A DNA stretch of 64,000 nucleotides. Origin: an uncultured Eubacteriales bacterium (lineage in GTDB: Bacteria > Bacillota > Clostridia > Oscillospirales > Acutalibacteraceae). Positions 58,314-64,000 of this stretch are shown here, one piece after another; positions within the stretch are counted from its first letter, which is position 1, and each line of letters starts with the position of its first letter. The position numbers and the translations under genes are program-made. Location: positions 1-64,000 of the forward strand of contig CAKSQO010000002.1 of assembly GCA_934486615.1 (NCBI GenBank), in the 5' to 3' direction. The notes under the pieces were generated by a model, which was not told the DNA's origin, made no database searches, and was given only the letters and a program-made list of their open reading frames with translations.

Positions 58314-59792
58314 ATGAAAAAATACATACTGGCTCTTGACGAGGGCACGACGAGCGCACGCAGCATTCTTTTTGACAAGAGCTGCTCCCCTGTCGCCTCG
58401 GCTCAGCATGAGTTCAATCAGATATATCCAAAGCCCGGCCTGGTCGAGCACGACCCGATGGAGATATATGCCGCGCAGTACGCGACCATGACCGAGTGCA
58501 TCGCCAAAAGCGGCGTATCGCCCGACGAGATTGCAGGCATAGGCATAACCAACCAGCGCGAGACGACCGTCGTGTGGAACGCGCGCACGGGCAAACCGAT
58601 ATACAACGCGATAGTTTGGCAGTGCCGCCGCACAAGCGACATTTGCGAAGCTCTCGTACGCGACGGCTGCGCCGATATGATAAAGCGCAAAACGGGGCTG
58701 CGCGTCGACGCGTACTTCAGCGCGACCAAGATAAAGTGGATCCTCGACAACGTAGACGGCGCGCGTGAAGCCGCCGAGCGCGGCGAGCTGCTGTTCGGCA
58801 CGGTAGACACATGGCTTGTATGGAAGCTGACCGACGCGCGCGCGTTCGTGACCGACCGCACCAACGCATCCCGCACCATGCTCTACAACCTCGCCGACGG
58901 CTGCTGGGACAAGGAGCTGCTTGAGCTGTTCGGCATACCCGAAAGTATGCTGCCCGAGATAAAAAGCAGCGGCGAAATATACGGCTGTGTCGACATTATG
59001 GGCGCAAAGGTGCCAATAAGCGGAATTTGCGGCGATCAGCAGGCGGCTTTGTTCGGTCAGCGCTGCTTTGCGCCGGGCTCGGCGAAGGTGACCTACGGCA
59101 CGGGCTGCTTCCTGCTCGCGTCAACGGGTGAACGGATAATCGAAAGCCGCAACGGCCTTATCACGACCGAAGCCGCCTCCCTGCACGGCGAAAAGCGCAC
59201 ATTTGCGCTTGAGGGCAGCGTGTTCGTCGGCGGCGCGGTCGTTCAGTGGCTGCGCGACGAGCTTGGGCTTATCGACGAGTCGCGCGACAGCGAATACTTT
59301 GCCTCCAAGGTCGCCGACAGCGGCGGAGTCTACATCGTGCCCGCGTTCGCGGGACTGGGCGCGCCGCACTGGGATATGCACGCCAAGGGCACAATAGTCG
59401 GCCTTACGCGCGGCACAAAGCGCGAGCATATAATCCGCGCGGCGCTCGAAAGCATCGCGTATCAGACAAACGAGATAATCGCGGCGATACAGGCCGACCT
59501 CGGCGAGGAGCTATCTCTGATAAAGGCCGACGGCGGAGCGTCCGCCAACGGGCTGCTGATGCAGTTTCAGGCCGACATTTCGGCGGTGAAGCTCGTCCGC
59601 TCCGCCCAAACCGAAGCCACAGCCGCAGGCGCTGCAATGCTTGCGGGGCTTGCCGTCGGCTTCTTTGACAGCCGCGACAGCATTGCGCCGCCCGCGCAGG
59701 AAAGCGCTTTTACAGCGAATATGAGCAGCGATGAACGCAAGGCTCTGCTTGACGGCTGGAGCCGCGCCATCGGCGCTTGCAAGGCGTTTTGA
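58314..59792 (+). CDS. glpK: Glycerol kinase
   Basis: This 492-aa FGGY-family kinase phosphorylates glycerol to glycerol-3-phosphate. LALDEGTTSARSILFD (phosphate 1), IGITNQRETTVVWN, LFGTVDTWLVWKLT, the catalytic region with GDQQAALFGQ, and GTGCFLL are all present. The C-terminal signature GGASANGLLMQFQADI is intact. The length is normal. GGAGGC precedes the ATG. No glpF or glpD is adjacent. The next gene, a lysophospholipase-like hydrolase 13 bp downstream, could release glycerol from lipids and so feed this kinase. Confidence 0.96.
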   Translation: MKKYILALDEGTTSARSILFDKSCSPVASAQHEFNQIYPKPGLVEHDPMEIYAAQYATMTECIAKSGVSPDEIAGIGITNQRETTVVWNARTGKPIYNAIVWQCRRTSDICEALVRDGCADMIKRKTGLRVDAYFSATKIKWILDNVDGAREAAERGELLFGTVDTWLVWKLTDARAFVTDRTNASRTMLYNLADGCWDKELLELFGIPESMLPEIKSSGEIYGCVDIMGAKVPISGICGDQQAALFGQRCFAPGSAKVTYGTGCFLLASTGERIIESRNGLITTEAASLHGEKRTFALEGSVFVGGAVVQWLRDELGLIDESRDSEYFASKVADSGGVYIVPAFAGLGAPHWDMHAKGTIVGLTRGTKREHIIRAALESIAYQTNEIIAAIQADLGEELSLIKADGGASANGLLMQFQADISAVKLVRSAQTEATAAGAAMLAGLAVGFFDSRDSIAPPAQESAFTANMSSDERKALLDGWSRAIGACKAF

Positions 59793-59805
59793 AAGGAGAA
59801 CCTTT

Positions 59806-60723
59806 ATGAATATCGAAGTTAAAGAAATGAAAGTACCTTCGAGCGACGGAATACATCAGCTTGCAGGCCGCGTTTATGTTCCCGACGGCGAGATATGCGG
59901 GCTGTTTCACGTTGTCCACGGTATGACCGAGCACATCAGGCGCTATGACGACTTTATGCGCCGGATGGCGGCGCTCGGCTTCGTCTGCTTCGGCTATGAC
60001 AACCTCGGCCACGGCTACACCGCAAACGACAAGTCGGAGCTGGGCTTCATCGCGCACAAGGACGGCTGGCGCTGTCTTGCGCAGGACGTCGAGCGCTTTT
60101 CAAGCGCCGTCAGAGCCGAGTACGGCGAGCAGCTGCCGTATGTGCTCATGGGGCACAGCATGGGCTCGTTCATCGTACGCACCGCCGCGGCGTACTTCGT
60201 GCACCCCGACCGCCTTATCATTATGGGCACCGGCGGGCCGAATCCCGCGACCGGAGCGGGACTTGCGCTGACAAGCATTATCAAGCTGTTTTGCGGTGAA
60301 AAGCACGTCTCGAAGTTCATCGAAAAAATCACTTTCAGCAGCTACACAAGCCGCTTTGATAAAACAGACGGCAACAGCTGGCTGACAAAGGATCCGTCCA
60401 TTCGCGAAAAGTACGCAAGCGACGACTTCTGCACCTTCAAGTTCACCGTCAGCGCGATGCACGACCTGATAAAGCTCAACAGCGTGTGCAACTCGAAAAA
60501 GTGGGCGGACGACCTGCCGAAGGATATGCCCGTGCTTATGGTGTCGGGCGCCGACGACCCTGTCGGCGATTACGGCAACGGCGTTAAGAAGGTCTACGAG
60601 CGGCTGCTGAAAGCGGGCGTAAACGTGCGGCTCAGGCTGTACGAAAACTGCCGTCACGAGGTGCTCAACGACACCTGCCGTGACGAAGTCATCGCCGAGA
60701 TAACCGATTTCGTCACCGCATGA
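59806..60723 (+). CDS. Lysophospholipase / monoacylglycerol lipase-like hydrolase
   Basis: This 305-aa alpha/beta hydrolase of the serine aminopeptidase S33 (Hydrolase_4) group has HVVHGMTEHIRRYDDFM, YDNLGHG, nucleophile LMGHSMGSF (about residue 118), acid in VSGADDPVGDYG and His in ENCRHEVLND. GAAAGGAG precedes the ATG at 59806; a longer frame inside glpK is rejected. It is co-transcribed with glpK, which fits a monoglyceride or glycerophospholipid substrate yielding glycerol. That link is an inference from context. Confidence 0.9.
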   Translation: MNIEVKEMKVPSSDGIHQLAGRVYVPDGEICGLFHVVHGMTEHIRRYDDFMRRMAALGFVCFGYDNLGHGYTANDKSELGFIAHKDGWRCLAQDVERFSSAVRAEYGEQLPYVLMGHSMGSFIVRTAAAYFVHPDRLIIMGTGGPNPATGAGLALTSIIKLFCGEKHVSKFIEKITFSSYTSRFDKTDGNSWLTKDPSIREKYASDDFCTFKFTVSAMHDLIKLNSVCNSKKWADDLPKDMPVLMVSGADDPVGDYGNGVKKVYERLLKAGVNVRLRLYENCRHEVLNDTCRDEVIAEITDFVTA

Positions 60724-60774
60724 CGCCGCCGAGCGCAGCAGCAAAAGCGCTCGATTCAATCCGTAAAAACAGCA

Positions 60775-60822
60775 AACCCCGCCGACTTTGGATTAAAGCG
60801 CCAAGTCGGCGGGGTTATTTTT
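60775..60822. terminator. Bidirectional terminator
   Basis: A 15-bp perfect stem (60775-60789 with 60802-60816) followed by a T-rich tract ends the glpK-hydrolase operon and the convergent gene at 60827. Confidence 0.92.
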
Positions 60823-60826
60823 ATCC

Positions 60827-61219
60827 TCAGTAAATAAACGCCCATACGGCTATCAGTGTTCCCACGGCGACGAGCGCCACACCGCTTATCAGCCCTCTTA
60901 TGCGGCGCGCCCTGTCATCAATAACGGCGCGGTCCGGGTTCCTCTTAAACGCGCGCAGCGGCACGCTGCCTCCGCGCTTTTCGCCCAGCTCCTTGAGCGG
61001 AAATTCGCAGCGGTGCCTCTCCCCCTCGACCTCGTACTCGACAATAGCCGCGCAGTTGCGTCGCTTTATCGAGCCGTGCTCATGACCGTAATTCTGACGA
61101 TAGTCGGCTATCGTCCCCAAAACGCAGTGGCAGTTGGACTTGCGCTCATTGAAAAAATCGTATAAATAAAGTACTCCGCCCGCGAGCATTACCGCGGCGA
61201 CGGCGAGCATTAAAATCAT
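60827..61219 (-). CDS. DUF3592-like two-TM protein
   Basis: This 130-aa protein has a TM helix at each end (MLAVAAVMLAGGVLYLYDF and LISGVALVAVGTLIAVWAFI). A central domain with GTIADYRQNYG, IVEYEVEGERHRCEFP and FKRNPDRAVID matches DUF3592. I chose the ATG at 61219 (MILMLAVAAV) because AAAGGA lies 9 nt upstream; an ATG at 61252 is possible. Function is unknown. It is divergent from the riboswitch-controlled operon. Confidence 0.75.
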   Translation of the reverse strand: MILMLAVAAVMLAGGVLYLYDFFNERKSNCHCVLGTIADYRQNYGHEHGSIKRRNCAAIVEYEVEGERHRCEFPLKELGEKRGGSVPLRAFKRNPDRAVIDDRARRIRGLISGVALVAVGTLIAVWAFIY

Positions 61220-61291
61220 AGCAAAAAGTCCTTTCGGATAGGATAAGACCATTCTACCATACTTTTTTAAGTTTTTACAGTAAAATTTTTA

Positions 61292-61320
61292 TTGACAAAC
61301 CGCTTTGCGGTGAATATAAT
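61292..61320 (+). promoter_or_regulatory. Consensus promoter with palindromic spacer
   Basis: TTGACA (61292-61297), 17 nt, TATAAT (61315-61320), a perfect sigma-A consensus. The spacer contains ACCGC-TTT-GCGGT (61299-61311), a perfect inverted repeat that could be a repressor site. It drives the riboswitch leader. Confidence 0.9.
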
Positions 61321-61333
61321 ATACAATAAATCG

Positions 61334-61355
61334 GGTCGCAAGCAGCTTTGCGACC
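61334..61355 (+). ncRNA. Leader hairpin before the riboswitch
   Basis: GGTCGCAA pairs with TTGCGACC with a 6-nt loop, close to the predicted transcription start and just before the aptamer. It is probably a 5' stabilising hairpin. Confidence 0.55.
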
Positions 61356-61367
61356 GCATAAAACGCA

Positions 61368-61470
61368 TAAAAGGGAGTAGCTCACGCTCATTTTTCGATA
61401 GCGTCGGCGGTGTCGTCAGTACGATCGCCTTAGCGATCCGTGCCGTCCGGTCAAGCAGCGAGACTTTTAT
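61368..61470 (+). ncRNA. yybP-ykoY (Mn2+) riboswitch aptamer
   Basis: The leader has the conserved elements of the yybP-ykoY manganese riboswitch in order. They are AAAAGGGAGTAGC at the 5' end (61369-61381), GTCGTCA in the middle (61412-61418), and AGCGAGACTTTT at the 3' end (61457-61468). AAAAG pairs with CTTTT to form P1. The GC-rich GATCGC-CTTA-GCGATC hairpin (61423-61438) fits the variable arm. This class binds Mn2+ and usually switches on Mn2+ exporters. Here the controlled gene is a sodium-pump beta subunit. Confidence 0.8.
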
Positions 61471-61512
61471 CACAGCAGCATTTCTGCGCCGTGATAAAAG
61501 CCTTTTTTATTT
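61464..61512 (+). terminator. Riboswitch-controlled terminator
   Basis: CTTTTATCAC (61464-61473) pairs perfectly with GTGATAAAAG (61491-61500), followed by CCTTTTTTATTTT. The 5' arm includes the 3' strand of the aptamer P1 stem (CTTTT), so P1 and terminator are mutually exclusive. Ligand binding should prevent termination, making this an ON switch. Confidence 0.85.
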
Positions 61513-61562
61513 TGCGTAAAGCCGCTCTCAGACCTGCGTTTTGAGTGTTAAGGAGGATAAAA

Positions 61563-62702
61563 ATGGACTTTTTGCTCAAAGGAATTATGAGCGTGACATG
61601 GCAGCAGGTGGTGATGTACCTCGTCGGCGCAGCGCTTATCTGGCTTGCAATAAAGAAGCAGTACGAGCCTGCGCTGCTGCTGCCGATGGGCTTCGGCGCG
61701 ATACTGGTGAACCTGCCCGTGTCGGGTGTGCTCAATCAGGTCACCGAGGGCGTCGGCAAAACAAACGGCATTATCGAGTGGCTGTTCAACATCGGAATCG
61801 AAGCGTCCGAAGCGATGCCGCTGCTGCTTTTCATCGGCATCGGCGCGATGATCGACTTCGGTCCGCTGCTGTCAAACCCGAAAATGTTCCTGTTCGGCGC
61901 GGCGGCGCAGTTCGGCATCTTTGCGACAATCGCCCTCGCGGTCGTGTTCGGCTTTGATTTGAAGGACGCAGCCTCCATCGGCATAATCGGCGCGGCCGAC
62001 GGTCCGACCTCGATACTCGTCTCGCAGGTGCTCAATTCAAGCTACAAGGGCGCGATAGCCGTCGCGGCGTATTCGTATATGGCGCTAGTACCGATAATTC
62101 AGCCGATTGCGATAAAAGCCGTCACGACCAAGAAAGAACGCGCAATCCGTATGCCGTACAATCCCAAGAACGTCTCTAAGGGGCTGCGCATTTCGTTCCC
62201 GATAATCGTGACGATGATTGCGGGCTTCGTCGCGCCCTCGTCGGTCGCGCTCGTCGGCTTTTTGATGTTCGGCAACCTGCTGCGCGAGTGCGGGGTGCTC
62301 GACTCGCTCTCGCAGACGGCGCAGAGCGTGCTTGCAAACCTCATCACGCTGCTGCTCGGCATAACGATTTCGTTCAGTATGCAGGCCGACCGCTTCGTCA
62401 ACCCGCAGACGCTGCTGATTATGCTGCTCGGCCTTGTCGCGTTTGTATTCGACTCGGTCGCGGGAGTGCTGTTTGCAAAGCTGATGAACCTTTTCTGCAA
62501 AAACAAGGTCAACCCGATGGTTGGAGCGGCGGGCATCTCCGCGTTCCCGATGTCAGCAAGAGTCGTGCAGAAGCTCGGTCTTGAGGCCGACAATCAGAAT
62601 CACCTGCTTATGCACGCCGTCGACGCAAACGTCTCGGGTCAGATTGCTTCCGTCCTCGCGGGCGGAATGGTGCTCGAGCTGATACCCCGATTCTTAGGCT
62701 GA
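61563..62702 (+). CDS. Sodium ion-translocating decarboxylase beta subunit, orphan
   Basis: This 379-aa integral membrane protein is the Na+ pump subunit of the OadB/MmdB/GcdB family. Conserved functional elements are present: IIGAADGPTSILV (the Asp shown in OadB to be essential for Na+ and proton transfer) and NPMVGAAGISAFPMSARV (the essential Asn and Ser region). Nine to eleven hydrophobic segments are visible. I chose the ATG at 61563, which follows AAGGAGG. The alpha (carboxyltransferase) and biotin carrier genes are absent. A 44-aa gamma-like gene follows. Placement behind a Mn2+ riboswitch suggests a cation transport role independent of decarboxylation. Confidence 0.93.
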   Translation: MDFLLKGIMSVTWQQVVMYLVGAALIWLAIKKQYEPALLLPMGFGAILVNLPVSGVLNQVTEGVGKTNGIIEWLFNIGIEASEAMPLLLFIGIGAMIDFGPLLSNPKMFLFGAAAQFGIFATIALAVVFGFDLKDAASIGIIGAADGPTSILVSQVLNSSYKGAIAVAAYSYMALVPIIQPIAIKAVTTKKERAIRMPYNPKNVSKGLRISFPIIVTMIAGFVAPSSVALVGFLMFGNLLRECGVLDSLSQTAQSVLANLITLLLGITISFSMQADRFVNPQTLLIMLLGLVAFVFDSVAGVLFAKLMNLFCKNKVNPMVGAAGISAFPMSARVVQKLGLEADNQNHLLMHAVDANVSGQIASVLAGGMVLELIPRFLG

Positions 62703-62715
62703 GGAGGACTGTAAA

Positions 62716-62850
62716 ATGAACATCAACATGACCGATTTAAATGCCGCCCTGACCGTAATGTGGCAGGGTATGGCGGGCATCTTCGCCGTTATGGCCGCGA
62801 TAGCGCTGATAGTTTTCTGCTTCACACGCCTGTCCTCGCGCAAGAAATAG
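62716..62850 (+). CDS. OadG-like small membrane subunit (44 aa)
   Basis: A GAGGAGG site 8 nt upstream and an ATG at 62716 open a 44-aa frame. It has one TM helix (MAGIFAVMAAIALIVFCF) and a basic end (TRLSSRKK). The N-terminal LNAALTVMWQGMAGIF is typical of gamma subunits of sodium-pump decarboxylases, which carry an LxVMxxGMxxxF pattern before a single TM. It lies 13 bp after the beta subunit and is followed by a terminator. It is shorter than full-length OadG, lacking the soluble Pro-rich tail. Confidence 0.8.
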   Translation: MNINMTDLNAALTVMWQGMAGIFAVMAAIALIVFCFTRLSSRKK

Positions 62851-62872
62851 GCATACATTTTTGCGCAAACCA

Positions 62873-62906
62873 AAATCCGCTCCGATTGTCTCGGAGCGGA
62901 TTTTTC
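62873..62906. terminator. Bidirectional terminator
   Basis: A 13-bp perfect stem (AAATCCGCTCCGA/TCGGAGCGGATTT) with a 5-nt loop and a T run on the + strand ends the beta/gamma operon. It also lies at the end of the minus-strand frame behind the EamA gene. Confidence 0.9.
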
Positions 62907-63072
62907 AGTTGAGCAAATAGTGCAGCATACGCTCGGGATCGTTCAGGAAGGCTTTCATTGTTTTAAAATGCTCGCTGTCGGCGCAGCTTATGCGGTTTAG
63001 GCCGCTTCTATTGATTTCGCCCGTCAGGCTCACTTCACTTATGCAGGCGGCTTTGTCCGCTTGAACTTCCCC
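62905..63072 (-). other. 55-codon open frame in phase after the EamA stop
   Basis: Directly after the EamA stop the same frame stays open for 55 codons, with a protein-like composition: ADKAACISEVSLTGEINRSG, then FKTMKAFLNDPERMLHYLLN. It ends at a TGA next to the terminator. No ATG, GTG or TTG with a ribosome site lies at its beginning; GAGGGGAAG overlaps the EamA stop. It could be a separate small gene with an unusual start, stop-codon readthrough or the tail of a decayed gene. Confidence 0.35.
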
Positions 63073-63936
63073 TCAAAACACCATCATCAGCGTGCCTGCG
63101 ACTGTCATCACAAGTCCTAACGCCGCCTTTTTGGTCAGCCGCTCGCCGAAGACGACGAACGAGAACGCTATCGAAACCAGAATGCTCAGCTTGTCGATAG
63201 GCACAACTGCGCTCGCAGGGCCGATTTGCAGCGCGCGGTAGTAGCACAGCCACGAGCCGCCCGTCGCAAGCCCCGACAGACAGATGAAGCCCAACTCCCT
63301 GCGGGGCACCTCGGCGACCCGCCTGCTCTTGCCCTTTATCAGCACGATAAGCCACGCCGTAACGAGCACCACGCAGGTGCGGATCGCTGTGCCAAGGTCG
63401 GAGTCGACCCCGCTTATACCGACCTTGCCGAGTATCGCCGTCAGGCTTGCGAACACGGTCGACAGCAGCGCATATATCAGCCAGCTGCTCTTGCTGCCGC
63501 TTTCGTCGGCGGCGACGTCCTTTTTCTCAATCATCATAAACGTGCCCACGCCGATGAGCACGACCGCTGCGGCTTTCAGCCACGTCACGCTCTCATTCAG
63601 GAAGATGAACGCCAGTATCACCGTCAGCACGGTGCTTGATTTGTCAATGGGCACGACCTTATTCACGGCGCCGAGCTGCAGCGCCTTGAAGTAGCACAGC
63701 CACGAAGCGCCCGTCGCAAGCCCCGACAGCATCAGAAACGCCCACGTTTTGCCGCTTATATCGACCAAAGTCGGCGCAGTGCCCTTTATGACGACCATAA
63801 GCCACGAAAAGACGAGCACCACGCCCGTGCGGATCGCGGTTGCGATGTCGGAGTCGGTGCTTTTAATTCCGCACTTTGCCAGGATTGCAGTCAGCCCCGC
63901 GAACAGAGCCGACAGCGCAGCGAAAACTATCCACAT
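63073..63936 (-). CDS. EamA/DMT-family transporter
   Basis: This 287-aa membrane protein is made of two homologous EamA halves of about 140 aa, each with five hydrophobic segments. The halves repeat nearly the same motifs: ALFAGLTAILAKCGIKSTDSD and VFASLTAILGKVGISGVDSD, then LSGLATGASWLCYFKALQLG and LSGLATGGSWLCYYRALQIG. An acidic linker lies around residue 145. It probably moves a small metabolite across the membrane; the substrate is unknown. The ribosome site is weak, and the promoter may lie beyond the window end. Confidence 0.92.
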   Translation of the reverse strand: MWIVFAALSALFAGLTAILAKCGIKSTDSDIATAIRTGVVLVFSWLMVVIKGTAPTLVDISGKTWAFLMLSGLATGASWLCYFKALQLGAVNKVVPIDKSSTVLTVILAFIFLNESVTWLKAAAVVLIGVGTFMMIEKKDVAADESGSKSSWLIYALLSTVFASLTAILGKVGISGVDSDLGTAIRTCVVLVTAWLIVLIKGKSRRVAEVPRRELGFICLSGLATGGSWLCYYRALQIGPASAVVPIDKLSILVSIAFSFVVFGERLTKKAALGLVMTVAGTLMMVF

Positions 63937-64000
63937 AATTCAAAGTCTTACTTTCATTTTGATGTTGTATTGACAGGCGAAAGCACGGCTTTTAAGCAAT

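Noticed and set aside
61360..61470. Other riboswitch classes for the sodium-pump leader, such as a Na+ or Li+ class
   Set aside because: The GGGAGTAG, GTCGTCA and AGACTTTT elements in this order fit yybP-ykoY; I see no hallmarks of the others, though a covariance search would settle it.

Overview
The window is chromosomal DNA of a GC-rich, spore-forming member of the Clostridia. It carries a complete spoIIA operon (spoIIAA, spoIIAB, sigF) and spoVAC-spoVAD. It also carries ThyX with thymidylate kinase, AzlCD, a TSCPD protein, a U32 protein next to MltG, and many zinc-ribbon membrane proteins. Consensus sigma-A promoters and strong GGAGG ribosome binding sites are frequent. I infer a gut Oscillospiraceae/Ruminococcaceae-like organism from this gene set; no 16S gene is present to confirm it.

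Layout. 1-755: a four-tRNA operon on the minus strand (Met, Glu, His, Gln) with a perfect promoter and a terminator that is duplicated with a 221-bp period. 791-6212: spoIIA operon, then valS-folC. 6477-9487: a small membrane protein, a divergent GxGYxYP-type lipoprotein, a TSCPD protein and an unknown partner. 9705-13450: three paralogous zinc-ribbon, single-TM proteins plus an unknown soluble protein. 13641-15106: spoVAD-spoVAC without spoVAE. 15284-24048: an eight-gene exopolysaccharide operon read from one consensus promoter (LCP, priming sugar transferase, DUF4422, GT2, GT4, polymerase, GT2, flippase). 24345-26517: an ABC ATPase without a permease, overlapping a phosphohexomutase that could feed the polysaccharide pathway. 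26702-29043: a PhoR/PhoB-type two-component system. 29335-32713: a hydrolase, an HD protein and three related membrane proteins. 32899-43595: two tandem RumA-type RNA methyltransferases, U32, mltG, 5-formyl-THF cyclo-ligase, DJ-1, tmk, thyX, a DUF2156 protein and prs. 43778-44638: an AT-rich secreted-protein gene bracketed by two identical 39-bp hairpins. 44704-46211: yqeY and azlCD. 46365-56353: three secreted proteins (460, 1204 and 1382 aa) sharing one uncharacterised C-terminal domain, plus an internally deleted fourth copy. 56757-60723: MATE exporter, glycerol kinase and a lysophospholipase-like hydrolase. 61219-63936: a DUF3592-like protein, a yybP-ykoY (Mn2+) riboswitch controlling an orphan sodium-pump beta subunit and a 44-aa gamma-like subunit, and an EamA transporter.

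The most interesting items are two. First, the Mn2+-riboswitch-controlled OadB/OadG-like pair that lacks any carboxyltransferase/biotin subunit. Second, the family of giant secreted proteins with a conserved HWGSG...GGSIR...YIVDDSA C-terminal domain and its decayed copy. Several small or broken reading frames shorter than usual cut-offs are also described (35409-35764, 51858-52130, 62716-62850, 62905-63072).
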